Assembly (NCBI GenBank): GCA_014155875.1 | Contig: JACEFZ010017425.1 | Span: 810,501 to 874,500, forward strand | Direction of reading: 5' to 3' | DNA from: Cepaea nemoralis | Taxonomy: Eukaryota; Mollusca; Gastropoda; Stylommatophora; Helicidae | Length of the DNA: 64,000 bases | Part shown: piece by piece, positions 1-11,999 of the stretch | Numbering within the stretch: the first letter of the stretch is position 1 | Layout: each line of letters opens with the position of its first letter | Notes under the pieces: model-generated | Databases searched by the model: none | The model's input: the letters and a program-made list of their open reading frames with translations, nothing else | What the model was told of the DNA's origin: nothing | Made by a program: the position numbers and the translations under genes

Positions 1-1
1 T

Positions 2-2458
2 TGTTCAAGTTATGGCCACTATAGCAATAAATGTCTTGGGAGACAGAGAATGAAGGCAAACAACGCAGCCCTCATCGATACATCATCAGACGATGAGAGT
101 GACATAGATCCCGAACTTGTCAATGTATTACCAACGAATGAATGTCAGAATGTATCATCAGCAACCGATATTTTAGACTTTAATACGTGTAAAGTATGTC
201 ACCAGTTTCATGTGGAGGGGAGATTGAAATGTGGACACATAATATCATGTTCAAATGAAGAAGCTAATGCAGCATGTGCCTCCAGAGGTAACCTTAAGTT
301 CTACGATGCACAGGTCAATGGTAAACCATGCCAATGCTTAGTTGATAGCGGCAGCACTATACTGGGGTTAAGGAGAGAGCTTGCTAGAACAGAAGATTAT
401 AAGGGTGAATTTGTCAAATGCCGTACTTTCTCGGGAACCATCGAGAAATATCCACTGGCAAAAGCGCATATCAATACCCCGTTCCTTACCGGCACATTTA
501 CGTGCGCTATCCTCCAAGATCCTTGTACAGATCTTATTTTAGGATGTCTTGATGCATTGAAAGAATGTACAGACGACAACATAAAAGCCTGGAATGAAAC
601 ATACATGGTCAACGCTGTAACTAAGTCAGATACAGAAACAAGTTATACTGACTTACAAAATGAAACACTACAGCTGCTAACACCAAGTGGTGCAGATACC
701 AGCAATACTCGCCAAAAGTTGAGCGAGGCACAAAGCACCGACCAAACACTCACACCGTATTTTAACTTGTTGTGTGAGCGAAAGAAAGTTTCTAAAAATT
801 CTTCCTGGTACTTTAAAAAGGTTAACGGAATTCTCATGCGTTATTACACATATAATAACCATGAAATTCAGCAGACGGTGTTACCTATAACATACCGAAA
901 AAAGGTGCTAAACATCGCACATTCACCACTGTTTGCTGAACATTTAGGCTATCATAAAACGCGAGCCAGAATTCTATCACAATTTTACTGGCCGAAATTT
1001 TGTTCGGACATAAAATCTTTCTGTCGCTCTTGTATTGTGTGTCAACATCGTGTACGAAAGAAAAAGCATGTAAAGACCGAAGTGCAACTGTCAGTGATAG
1101 CATCTAGACCACTTGAGAGTATAGCGGTTGATATTACTGGACCCCTAATGCAGGTGTCGAGTAATGGAAACCATAACTATCCAAACAAGGGTACTAAAAC
1201 GATTTACCTTAAACCAAACCAAAAGGTTGTGATTCAACTAACTGATAAACATAATATGGTACTAACATGTTGCCAAGGGCCTCTCAACGTTCAACTCAAA
1301 ATATCAGATGCGGATGATGAAATATCGATAAAAGAATACTTAGAGATATTTCATATCAACATCCTGAAACCATACGTTTCACAACAAGTACAACAGACAG
1401 ACGAACAGATTGCACCAACATCAAGCAATGAGACGACAGACATACATAACTCAACTTCACTAGGTAGGGAGACACACAACAGCGACAACGCAAACACACT
1501 TAGTCAGATAACAGCACACACAACTAGTAGCACAACAGTATCGGACGAGATGGAACTACCAGTTCCTACAGTAAACGCAACAAATATCTCGACATATAGA
1601 AATAACAGATGCAGTCAGACGAAAGACGGGACAAAACACCTACTGAAACGTCGACAAGTCTTCAAAAGGGTGAGATTATTTGGACTCACAGCGAAGCCGT
1701 CCAAAGTAGAGTTGGGCATGGAATAAATTGACTTCCTGGGTCATACCATCTGCAGGGGCCAATTGAAAATTGATGACAGAATCGTCACTAAGATTCTGAA
1801 TTTGACAATGCCAACGACCAAGAAACAAGTCCAAAGTTTACTGGGTCTAGGAAACCACTATACTAAATTCATGTCAAACCTGGGGGAAATCACCAGTGTT
1901 TTTTCTAACATCTTAAAAGCTTCGGCTAAGTTATCTGTAAAAGATGCACGATTAATTAGTGCGTTATCGAAATTGAAACAGTTTTTCATCGTTCCACCTA
2001 TCCTTCGTATGCCTAATCCAAAACTCACTTATTTCTTACGCACAGACGCGAGTGCCATATCCATATCGGGAATACTAGGACAGTTCTACGACGGGACGTT
2101 TCATCCCGCAAGGTACGTAAGTCGCAAGATCACTCCGGCTGAAGGAAGATACTCAGCATCAGAATTGGAAGGCCTTAGTTTGATCTATTGCGTGAGAAAG
2201 TTTCACCGATTTTTGGCAGGAGCACAGTTTGTAATCCAATCCGATAACTCTCCATTGTCTGTGATGCAATCTGGACATCCTACCAACAATAGAATTTACA
2301 GGTGGGCTTTGATTCTCCAAAATTACACATTTACCATCCAGCATTTAAAAGGGAGATTAAATACGAGTGCAGACATTTTGAGTCGTCCTTCATCCATTCA
2401 AATACCTGAGTTACAGGAAGGAATCGACCATACACCACCAGAAACAGTGACACTGTAA
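2..2458 (+). pseudogene. Ty3/gypsy (Gmr1-like) gag-pol remnant, copy 1
   Basis: The frame is already open at base 2, where a CX4HX4C stretch looks like the end of a gag zinc knuckle whose first Cys lies outside the window. One frame then runs to 2458, broken only by an in-frame TAA at 1724-1726. Counting from the ATG at 50: Cys/His cluster at residues 47-67, retropepsin motif D99-S-G with ST following, integrase zinc finger H291-H298-C328-C331, the first integrase-core Asp at D361 (DITGPL), then an integrase C-terminal segment (about 385-442, FHINILKPY). After the stop come the RT C-terminus (FLGH) and RNase H (TDAS, SELEGL, QSDN). The integrase core and most of RT are deleted in frame. Integrase lies before RT/RNase H, the Gmr1-type order. 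It resembles the copy at 12018-14764. Not functional as it stands. Confidence 0.85.
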
Positions 2459-3408
2459 TGTTAGATAACCAAGTGCCATGTGTGGTGATTAAGACATATC
2501 GTAAGTGCGTTACCATCGCCTGATATATAACTTGTGTGAATAGAACAGTGCTATGAAGAGTGTAACGAACAGACGCAGAATTAACATGCGCTGACACACA
2601 CATAAGTTAGATTATGGGAACTAACGCCAAGAGGACAGCGAACCCAGCTTAGACCCCGAATCTAGAATATATTGAACCAACGCTTAGACCCCGAATAACA
2701 TTCCAGGGTTAGCTATGAACCTACATAATGTGGTAGGCAACTATATTAATACACTATCCTTCGAGGAGAGCATAAAAGACTTTGCCGGAATGAACTATGT
2801 TAGAATAGTCTACAAAGAGAATCTTCACAACGCAGAGGAGGACGTCGACTTAGTGTAATTAGATATAGAAATGTAACTGTGATATATGTACATTATTATT
2901 TTATTTACAGTATCTGTAACTTCATTCTTTTATTATTTATTATATTGCAAATTGTGTAAACGCATATATAACTTTATTTTCTTATTTGCGTAGTTAGAAA
3001 TCACCATCATTTAATTAATAATCCATTCATTAAAACATCCATAATAGAAATACAATTAATAGATCTTATATTAGTTAATTAACTTATAAACATAATCATT
3101 TATACATCCATTTAGCTAATATATCATTTCAAAACTAACACCAATCATTTAGGAATTAATATCATCTTTTTCACAAATAACATTTAAGGTAATTAACCCA
3201 TTTTTCTTAAATGAAAGTAGTAGTAAATTATTTCCCTTGAGGGTAATTTAGGTCAGCACACCAAAGTATGGAAGTTACATAACAGGATCGGTAACAAACC
3301 ATCCTTATAACTATGTATAATTTGTGTATAGACATGACGCGTGCAAACAAAACGCACAGTCATTTGGCGTGATTACTGTTAAAATTTCAGCCAATCGTTT
3401 ATTGTATA
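2459..3408 (+). other. 3' flank and possible LTR of gypsy copy 1
   Basis: AT-rich non-coding DNA directly downstream of the RNase H stop. It should hold the 3' untranslated region and the 3' LTR, but I cannot place TG...CA ends because the 5' LTR is outside the window. A short internal repeat (GCTTAGACCCCGAAT) occurs near 2650 and 2685. It ends exactly where a Helitron-like terminus begins at 3409. Confidence 0.35.
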
Positions 3409-3416
3409 CTAGCTGA

Positions 3417-3810
3417 CCCGGCCCGGCTTCGCCCAGTCCCTGGTGGGGAGCATCTCATTTAATTCATATAAGTAGTCATATAAGCTCTCCCGTTCCCGAC
3501 TATCTGTCTGTCTGTCTATCTGTCTGTCTGACCGGGCCCGGCTTCACCCAGTCCCTGGTGGGGAGCATCTCATTTAATTCATATACGTAGTCATATAAGC
3601 TCTCCCGTTCCCGACTATCTGTTTGTCTGTCTATCTGTCTGTCTGTCTGTCCCGGCCCGGCTTCACCCAGTCCCTGGTGGGGAGCATCTAATTTATTTCA
3701 TATACGTAGTCATATAAGCTCTCCCGTTCCCGACTGTCTGTCTGTCTATCTGTCTGTCTGACCCGGCCCGGCTTCACCCAGTCCCTGGTGGGGAGCATGT
3801 CATCTAGTTC
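3417..3810. repeat. Tandem repeat, four units of about 115-120 bp
   Basis: Four consecutive units each contain CCCGGCCCGGCTTC, CCAGTCCCTGGTGGGGAGCAT, a TTCATATA stretch, CTCCCGTTCCCGAC and a run of TCTG/TCTA. They lie inside the GC-rich terminal part of the Helitron-like element and multiply its 3'-terminal domain. They are not a CRISPR array: there are no unique spacers and the whole unit repeats. Confidence 0.8.
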
Positions 3811-3828
3811 ATATAAGTAGTCAAATAA

Positions 3829-4095
3829 CGAAGTGGCACGAAGTGCCGGCTTCGTGGCTTAGAAGTTATGACTTTTCTCCGTAATCTCGTATATTCTCGT
3901 CGGTAACGTGATGACGGTTCAAATCAGCAGTGGTTCGAATCGCATCGGTAACTTACGGGGTGTGTGAGCCGGCCGCTCAGAAATCAATGGCAAACTACTG
4001 AGCGTAATCTTGCCAAGAGATCAACATACAGCTGAAAGATACTGGTGTTGACAGCTAAGTCCTGTAAAGGATATGCTAAAAAAAAAAAAAAAAAA
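3829..4095 (+). mobile_element. tRNA-derived SINE with poly-A tail (copy 1)
   Basis: The head shows a box A-like TGGCTTAGAAG and box B-like GGTTCAAATC and GGTTCGAATCG (RNA polymerase III promoter). A tRNA-unrelated middle (CAAACTACTGAGCG to CCTGTAAAGGATATGC) and an A tail of about 17 follow. The 10-bp target duplication AGTCAAATAA flanks it (3819-3828 and 4096-4105). A near-identical copy is at 36936-37180. It was inserted into the Helitron-like element, so it is the younger of the two. Confidence 0.85.
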
Positions 4096-4662
4096 GTCAA
4101 ATAAGCTTCCGTTCCCGACTATCTGTCTATCTATCTATCTGAACCGGCGTGGTTTCGCCCAGCTCCTGGCGCACAGTAACTTAAAAGAATGTCCTTCCAC
4201 ACACCATTCAATGAAAACTGTAGAAAAAGATGGGTTACAATGTTATGCATTATGCATTATTTTTATGAAAACTTTGAAAATGCCTTAAAGATTATATCAT
4301 TATTTATTATAACTCATATGCCTGAAAATAACTATAGACAAAGAGTTTAACAATAGTGCAAGGAAGTCCAACAATATGACTATAAAGTATATCGAAATGT
4401 TATTAAAAGTTATGCCCCTTGAAATAACTTTTCTAGAGTGAAGTCCCCCTGCTATATAGACATTATATAATGAAAATGGAAACGTAAATGTTATTAAATA
4501 AGTAGAAGATTTTACATTAAGAAATTATTATAGTCGGTTGCACACGAATAAAAGGAACACGTGTAGAAAATTTCATCTCAATCGGATGTGCCGTTATCGA
4601 ACGCATCCAATACATAAATACCCCCAAACACACAAACATACACTCTGTTTTATAGATATAGA

Positions 4663-6969
4663 TATATATTGTTTAGGTATGTAATACTATGAAACATATT
4701 TTAATGACGAGAGAATGATTGAGTGAAAGAATAGTATCAAAGGGTATGAAAGATGAATGAAAGAAGAGAAAATGCGAGGAGAGAATGCGAAAACTTAGTA
4801 AACATTGAAAGAAAGAGAGCGAGAGAGAAAGACAGCGGAAAAGGTCTTATATGACTTGTCTGTGTCATGTGTGTTTCCAATGTGTTGTCGAGGTTTTTAT
4901 ATGTGTTACAGCCACACTTTAACAGAGTATATAGAGAACGTACTTCGAGCTTCAGAAAACGGATGTGTGGTCATAAATAAAAATAATAAACGTTTGTGAC
5001 CACAATAAACCGATTTGCGGCGCTCGAAGGAACACACACATTTAGTACACTAACGCATACATATGTTAGAGAGTTAAGTGCACTTTAGTTTAGTAGAAAA
5101 CACGCAAACAAACAGGAAAACGAACACATAAAAGTTATACACACCAATCAGTTCAAAGAACAATAACTCTAAATTCAGGGGACACAATAAATAATCAGAA
5201 ACCTAAATATAACAGTGAATATAGCTTTTTCACATGCGGAAGCAAGAAGGTGAACAGTGGAGCTATGTGTATAGAGTTGGGGGGGATATTGATGGGAACA
5301 TGAACACTTGGTGCTTATGTGTTGTACTCATAATAGAGTCAACTAGTGTGTGGGTTGTCATTTTGGGCAATAGGAGGAACAGGTCAAGACGGAAGTCAAT
5401 AGGTGGAAGTCAAAAGACATAGGGTCAAACGACAGAAACCAGGACATAAGTCATAAGACAACGGTTTCCGGTTCACTACCAATCCCTAAGATATCTATAG
5501 AGCCAACTATACTGAGACATGGGCTACTGAATTAGCCAAGTGAAAAGATAGAACACTGTGAATGAAGGTAGAAGATATTGTTCTATCCCTAAACTAGAAA
5601 GTTCTATACTTATTGGAGATCTGACAAAATTGGGACAACCAATTTTTCTTTTGTGACCAGAAGTGTTACAAACATGAGAAAAAGGGAAGTAACACTTCGC
5701 GGAGAGGAGGGGACCCTGTCAGCATCCCCAATAAGGCCTTACAGGAGTAATGAGTTAACACTAGTCTAGTAGAGAGACACCAGACAGGGAAGACACTGAG
5801 TACTATTAATAGCCTCACAAGGAGACACATTTGTGTCATACCAGAGGTCGACGAGTACAGATGAGCGAGGGCTTTCCCCAAGCAATTGGGTTGCTGGTCC
5901 TTGCGAGTAACCGTGATATGCCAGGTTACTCGAACTCACCAGCCAGCGTGCTGGCAAGACCATGCACGCAATAAGGGCTACTGCACTGGGAGTAAAGTGT
6001 CCGTGCTTGTCCACGCTATGTGTAGCGGGGGGAAGAGACTGACTGGAGACGGTAGAAAGAGCAGACGTATCCTTGACCAATGCGATAGCTTTCTAGGCCA
6101 TAGGCAAACATAGGGCTGTTCATTTAGATTGTGTAATGCTAGCATCATCTATCATCACGTTGATGTATTCATATTGTGTAATGATGATGAAACCGAACGC
6201 TCGTAGAGCCATTCAAATGTCGGCTCTGAATAAATTGCATTCCTTTCGCAAATGTCATGAATTGTTATTTCGTGCAGTGCGAAAGTAGCGGAGTCTTGAA
6301 AGCTGCAGCGCACAAGTCGCTCACAATTGCCATTGGCAGGTTGGCATTCACACCTTGTGGTATCTTACTCATAGCTGAATAGACATTGAGAAACGTGATT
6401 CAAACTTTATTTCTCCAGTTTTCTTCTTCTTCTCTTACGGAATACTTTCATGTAGGAAGGCATTCTGGTGCACTCGCGGCATGTTGTCACAGACCCCCCC
6501 CCCCCCCCCACCCCCAATTAAAAAAGATTTCTGAATGAAATCTTTATCAATGCATGCGATTACACCAAAAAATGATCATAAGCTCTCTCAGTTCTACAGC
6601 TGCCTAAAATTCTAGGCTTCCAATATTCTTTATGGCAGTGGGCTGTCCTGCGTCTGCATAAAGAAGTCCAATATCCACAATACCAGGATAATTCGAATAG
6701 ATCGTTGTTCCTGGTTTGAGGCCGGGATTCCGCACAACAGCTCGGTAAATTCCGGTAATTGTCAGGAGGTTGTATATTTACCCCTCCGCGAAAGTTCAAA
6801 AATCATGGGATTCTTCTGCGCCTTTGAGGGAATTTTTAGTCCACTCAGTCACTTGGTTTAACCATTTCAGCTGACGGGGTGCCAGTAGAGTAGTTTGTCT
6901 CCGTGATTTCCCTCCATCCTTTATAGATCCTTAACTGATCCTTCAATTTCCTCCTTTTAAAAGAAACAT
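4663..6969. other. No recognised gene
   Basis: I see no convincing coding sequence here. It holds AT-rich DNA, a GA-rich stretch near 4808-4835, a C homopolymer at about 6497-6510, and several short ORFs without family resemblance. The moderately GC-rich part 5690-6110 could be an untranslated piece of another repeat, but I could not match it to anything in the window. Confidence 0.5.
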
Positions 6970-7515
6970 CTAGCTTAACAATGGGGTGGAGGCGGTCAGT
7001 GCAGCTTTCCGCTGGATGGAGAATACGATATACACAAACATCGTGATTGTAACTGACTCATAACGCATGCTGAGTAGGGTGAGGACAGGTAAGCTTCTTG
7101 CAGAGTGGCTTGCTTCGCTTCGGAGGTCACGGGTGACAAGCATCGTCTGGATTTTTTCTCCGGGACATGCTGGTGTGCTGGGGAATGAACAGGCAGACAG
7201 AATGCTGGCTCTGCAAAACTTGGTGGAGTATTGATGCATGATAAGGAAGACGTGGTTGCGGCCTTGTGGGAGCACGTGTACACCTCGGAGGAGCAAATGG
7301 ATCACCATGGTCTGGCAAGAATGCGACAGCGAGGTGTGACGAGGGGATCTGGCTGACGATGGACGCTCCGAGGAAAGGCGAGACGGACATATAATCAGAT
7401 TGCTACTGGTACTATTAGTGTTGGAACTCTTCGCTGGCTGCTGAGGATGGGGACGGAGCGCTTATGGGAATGCCCCGAATGGTGTGATGTCGGTTCCTAA
7501 ATCAGTCAATCAATC
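6970..7515 (+). pseudogene. LINE 3' end: RNase H C-terminal half (LINE V family)
   Basis: Read on the + strand with a stop and frame changes: a VTDS motif, then FSPGHAGVLGNEQADRM (the His-Asp end of RNase H), then a C-terminal tail with GTLRWLLRMGTERLWECPEWCDV. The tail of the 34105-35405 LINE reads alike (LQDLLRRGSEHLW), so this is a 5'-truncated copy of that family in the opposite orientation. It ends in a TCAA-type repeat tail at 7503-7518, typical of LINEs that use short tandem tails instead of poly-A. Confidence 0.6.
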
Positions 7516-8575
7516 AAAAGAAATAGTTAAATATCATGTCTCCACGATGTGTATCAAACTGGCGTTTACCTCTTTCTGAGTAGGGCGTCATAATCATCCT
7601 TCCTCGGTGCCGCGTTTTTTTTTTTCCATGATCAAAAGTTAAAAAATTGCATTGGTTTTGCATAAGATCACATTTTTCAATTTCATTGTTAATCAAATTA
7701 AATATATTCTCTCCTGTAGCCTCCTGAACTGGAATCAAACCTAGAAAACTAGTTGTAATTTCATTTCTTTTATAGCTGAGGTAACTAACTGAAATGCACA
7801 ACTACTTTTGGGTCGAGAAATCAGTGGGCTCATCAATGATGAGTGTATACTTCTTGTTTTGCAGATCTAGAATTAGATTTTAAAGATGGTGAAATAATAT
7901 TTCTTATTAGTGATATGCATGCACTTCGTTCGGTGCAATATATCTGATCAAGAGTGCTGCCACGTCCATGGGCTACCATTATTTCATCTAAGTGATCGAT
8001 GTTGCGTATGGCACTATGGCAGGCCATGCTAACAGCAATTTGTAAATCTGCTAATCTGACTTTATCATAAATTTTCTTACTTATTTATAGCTAATTATTA
8101 TGCCATTACATTTTTTTTAAGCCAATAAAAAAGCCAAAACGCTAAACTGATATTTTGACGCCAAACCTGTTTTAAGAAAGCCATATTTATCAGATTTGGC
8201 GGGACGCAGAGGTGTTTCCAAGGTACCGGGGCAGGGTTATATACTGGCCAAGACCTATTGACGCGTCCTCGTCGAGCGTCCTGGGCAACAGGTCCCTTCG
8301 GGGTCCTGGCTAAAGTCAGTACGATCACCGATTCCTCCGAAGTCGGAGAGTGTATGTCTGTACGACGAGGAACCACCAGTCTGCACACCAATAAGCCAGA
8401 CATGGGACAACGGATACTCACGCAAACCTCAGGTCCTGTATGACCTCACACTGATGTTGCACAACAGGATGCCTTCATCCGACATACAGGACTTCGCGTT
8501 GGAACTCAAGCCAACGAACACAAGCAAGCAAGCAATCAGATTTGGTGTTAAAAAAAAGCACACCTGGCAACCCTG
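7514..8575 (-). pseudogene. hAT transposase remnant with one terminal repeat
   Basis: Minus-strand reading gives fragments around 8027-7833 (MACHSAIRNIDHL...), a DEPTDFS match to the hAT DESTD catalytic region near 7830, then ITTSFLGLIPVQEATGENIFNLI (7760-7690), which resembles the segment after the first catalytic Asp of hAT transposases. The minus-strand 5' end at 8575 reads CAGGGTTGCCAGGTG, a typical hAT terminus. The other end and the C-terminal half are missing. A CAAG-tailed retroposon (8200-8534) lies inside. It interrupts the LINE that continues from 8576. Confidence 0.6.
8200..8534 (+). mobile_element. CAAG-tailed retroposon, full-length-like copy
   Basis: A 335-bp body begins GGGACGCAGAGGTGTTTCC and ends in repeats of CAAG. 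A perfect 11-bp target duplication, ATCAGATTTGG, lies at 8189-8199 and 8535-8545. Other copies are at 47470-47800 and (truncated) 10799-10941. Part of it can be read as peptide (YDLTLMLHNRMPSSDIQDFALEL), so it may be the 3' end of a LINE rather than a SINE. I see no tRNA boxes. Confidence 0.75.
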
Positions 8576-8960
8576 ATCCTGAGCATACTCATTGAATCAC
8601 TAAGGACACAAACCCGACTGAATGTCTGTGTCTCGCGCCATGTTATTGCTTTACTTACTGCCATGACTTCTATATTCAGGCTGTATGTGGTCAAAGCAAA
8701 AGCGCTAGACTCTTCCTTCGCAGTTTTCCCTCCGGCCTGAACCGTAAAGGTCCATGAACTTCTCATTCCTCGGACGACCGACCCAACCGTGTAAATGACA
8801 GCATCATCCTCTAAAGCAGGGGTGGGCAAACTACGGCCCGCGGGCCGCATGCGGCCCGCCAAGTGATTTTATGCGGCCCGCGAGGGCATTTAGAAATAAA
8901 ATGTTTCATTCGTTTTTAAGTTATTTTGTTGAATTTTACCAAATTTCATGTACCGTTGTG

Positions 8961-10560
8961 ATGAGTGTCAATAACAAACGTAAGACTGAAGATGAGTGCC
9001 GTGGTTTTAATGATGAATGGACAACTAAGTACTGTTTTATAAAAGTTGGTAGCAAATCAGTTTGCTTGTTGTGTCTCGAGACAGTGGCTGTCTTCAATGA
9101 GTACAATATAAAAAGACATTATCAAACAAAACATTCCGATTTCGGATACAATTTAACGACCGAAGAGAAGGAAAGGAAATGCCTTGAGTTGGTGAAAAAT
9201 TTGGAGAAACAGCACACTGTTTTCACTAAACAGTCTTCAATTCAAGATGCTGCAACTGAAGCTAGTCTTGTCCTGTCACACAGAATTGTAAAACAGAACA
9301 AGCCATTTTCCGATGGCGAGTTCATCAAGGAATGTTTGCTAGATGCAGGAAACATTATGTGTCCAGAACAAAAAACCAGATTTGACAACATTACTTTATC
9401 TAGGAGAACTGTGGTAAGACGTGTTGACAAGATCAGTGACAATTTGACGCATAAACTTCAAGATGCAAGTAAACAATTTGTGTGGTACTCTCTTGCATTG
9501 GATGAGAGTACCGATGTACATGATACTGCCCAATTATTGACATGTATACGTGGAATAAACACTTCTTTCAAACTCAATGAAGAGTTACTGAGTGTTGAGT
9601 CACTCAGAGACACAACCAAAGGCCATGATATATTCAATGCTGTTACTAACTGTATTGAAAGAACTGGGTTGGTTTGGAACAAGATGGCAAGTGTTACAAC
9701 TGACGGAGCTCGTGCTTTGACTGGAAAACAATGTAGGTCTGGTAAAGTTGATAAGTGACAAGATTAAAGCAGAATATCCAGACCACACATTATTACCACT
9801 TCACTGTGTGATTCATCAAGAAAGTCTGGTGTAAAACTGTTTTGAATATCAAGCATGTTATTGACCCAGTTGTCAGTGTCATCATCCTCATCAGATCAAG
9901 AGGACTTAATCACAGACAGTTCAAGTCATTACTTGAAGATTTGGAAACTGAACATTCTGATGTCTTGAACCACACCAATGTTCGATGGCTGAGTCTCGGC
10001 AAGGTGTTGAGGCGAGTGTGGGAACTCAGAGAAGAAATAGTGATGTTCCTAGAGATGAAGGGCAGTGCATGTGACTTTAATACTAACATTGCCAATAAAG
10101 AGTGGCAGTTAGACTTTATGTTTGCCATTGAAATTATGGAAAAGTTAAATGAACTGAATGTCAAACTTCAGGGCAATGGTGTGTTTGCACATGAATTGTA
10201 TGTATATGTAAAATCATTTCAGGCAAAACTCTCACTGTTCTCCAGACAAGCAAGTGAAAAAAGATTTTATCACTTCCCTTTGCTGAAACAAGAAACCAGT
10301 TCAGGTTAAATGACTGAAAAATAAAGCCCAATTAGATGCATTGATTGAAGAAATTGGATGGAGATTCCAAGATTTCAAGAAATTAGAGCCATAGTTCAAT
10401 ATTCTCAGTTCACCTTTTAGTTCAGAGGCTGATATAGCCACAGAGGACATATATTTTCGAACAAGCATTCTCGTGCTTGAAGAGCAACAAATCTAAGAAT
10501 AGGTCTTTATTGTCGGATTGCAACTTGCATGCTGTCATGCGGATTTCAACAAGTAGACTT
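8961..10560 (+). pseudogene. hAT transposase, GTF2IRD2/SCAND3-like (decayed)
   Basis: The likely start is the ATG at 8961 (MSVNNKRKTEDECRGF); an upstream in-frame ATG at 8871 lies in the terminal repeat. A zinc finger follows (CLLCLETVAVFNEYNIKRHYQTKH), then LALDESTDVHDTAQL with the first catalytic Asp, and VTTDGARALTG. The frame breaks at 9758; the homologous reading resumes with HCVIHQESLV and continues 9842-10309 (LLEDLETEHSDVLNHTNVRWLS), then degenerates to about 10560. This resembles the hAT lineage that gave rise to GTF2IRD2-type proteins. The missing C-terminal dimerisation region and several frameshifts make it inactive. Confidence 0.85.
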
Positions 10561-10798
10561 GCTCCAGATTTCAAGAATATTGTCAAAAATTGCAAGCAGT
10601 TACATACATCTCATTAGAAATCAACAACTGTAGTGACAATGTTGTCGCTGTGTGTCTAAATTAAAGCCATTGATAGATAATAAAGAATATTTGTTGTAAT
10701 AACAAGTTGTAAAATCGTGTTAACAAATTATTAAAAGTTGTTGTCCATATTGTCAAATATAATGTTTAAGTGTATAAGTAAAATAAAATTGCAATAAT

Positions 10799-10941
10799 AA
10801 GCCAGACATGGGACAACGGATACTCACGCAAAACTCAGGTCCTGTATGACATCACACTGATGTTGGACAACAGGATGCCTTCATCCGACATACAGGACTT
10901 CGCGTTGGAGCTCAAGCCAACGAACACAAGCAAGCAAGCAA
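10799..10941 (+). mobile_element. CAAG-tailed retroposon, 5'-truncated
   Basis: The last 143 bp of the element at 8200-8534, ending in CAAG repeats and flanked by the 8-bp duplication GCAATAAT (10791-10798 and 10942-10949). The 5' truncation plus target duplication is the footprint of target-primed reverse transcription. It landed inside the hAT element, so it is younger than it. Confidence 0.85.
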
Positions 10942-11021
10942 GCAATAATTAGTTATTTATACTGCTTAATAACCTATAAATAATTAATAATTACTTATTG
11001 TGATAGGTTGCTGTAAACAAA

Positions 11022-11139
<118 letters not shown>

Positions 11140-11999
11140 ACGCCAATAGCTTTACATTTGTCAATGCGGCCCTCCGCACGAAAAGTTTGCCCACCCCTGC
11201 TCTAAAAAATTCTCGAAGATCAGAGCCTGTACTTCCGCCTCCACAGCAGCTGGATTTTCTTATCTGCATTTCCTGTCTAGCGGGATGCACACTGAAAAGG
11301 ATGTACAGAACTCTGCTGGCACTTGTACTTACTCCTCGCCAGGTTCTAAGTTCTCAAGTGAGCACACCTACTGAAGAATGTCTTCGGCTTGACCCATCCA
11401 CGACTTCCCTCTTTTTAACTGCTGTCCTTTACCTTATTAACCTCGCTATGCAGTGGATGTTGTGTGTTTGCGTTGAATCTGAGATAGATCGTGCTTGGCA
11501 CATTTGTATTCTGTCCCTCATGGTTGGAAAATCAAGAAGATAGCGCATCGCACTGCATGCTGTATCTCTAGTACATCCAAGAATGATGCATATGGCTTCG
11601 TTCTGTATCCTTTCCGCCCTTTATGTCTGCTTATGGCTGAGAGTCAGGATCGCCATCGCATACTCCATAACAGAAAGGACTAGCCCGTCGTAAATAAGAC
11701 ATAGATGGCGCTGCTCACAGTTTGCCTCCGCCATCACCCGCAGCGTGATCCAAACCCCGCTTGGCCTTTGTAATCACTTGGTCTATGTTCTCAGTGAAAG
11801 CTAGGCTTCGATCAAATCCTATCCCCAGGTAATTCACTGCCTGCGTTTTTTCCACCATCTCTGAGCCCAAATTTACAAATGCGTTGGGGTGTTGAAAATA
11901 TGGTTATATAACGAGAACCATGTCACTTTTGCCTTTGAAAGGTTGACCATTGCCCCAGCTTCCACACACCAAGTGCGAATACTACTGAGTTCGGTTTGT

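Larger units (their letters stand above)
3409..4662 (-). mobile_element. Helitron-like element, copy 1 (minus orientation)
   Basis: On the minus strand it begins TCTATATCTATAAAAC (at 4662) and ends with GGGCGAAGCCGGGCCGGGTCAGCTAG (at 3409). These are the termini of the cleaner copy at 23880-24659. Flanks on the + strand are A before and T after, as expected for Helitron insertion between A and T with no target duplication. The subterminal text CAATCGGATG near 4577 matches the reverse complement of the same region in the other copy. It is non-autonomous: no Rep/helicase coding is visible. It contains GC-rich tandem units and a later SINE insertion. Confidence 0.65.

Noticed and set aside
1560..1726. 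Possible envelope gene after the integrase in gypsy copy 1
   Set aside because: The segment after the integrase C-terminus is a low-complexity Thr/Gln linker leading into RT, with no signal peptide or membrane segment; the next recognisable domain is the RT thumb.
3417..3810. Regularly spaced repeats resembling a CRISPR array
   Set aside because: The entire unit repeats, including the apparent spacers; it lies in a eukaryotic transposon end.
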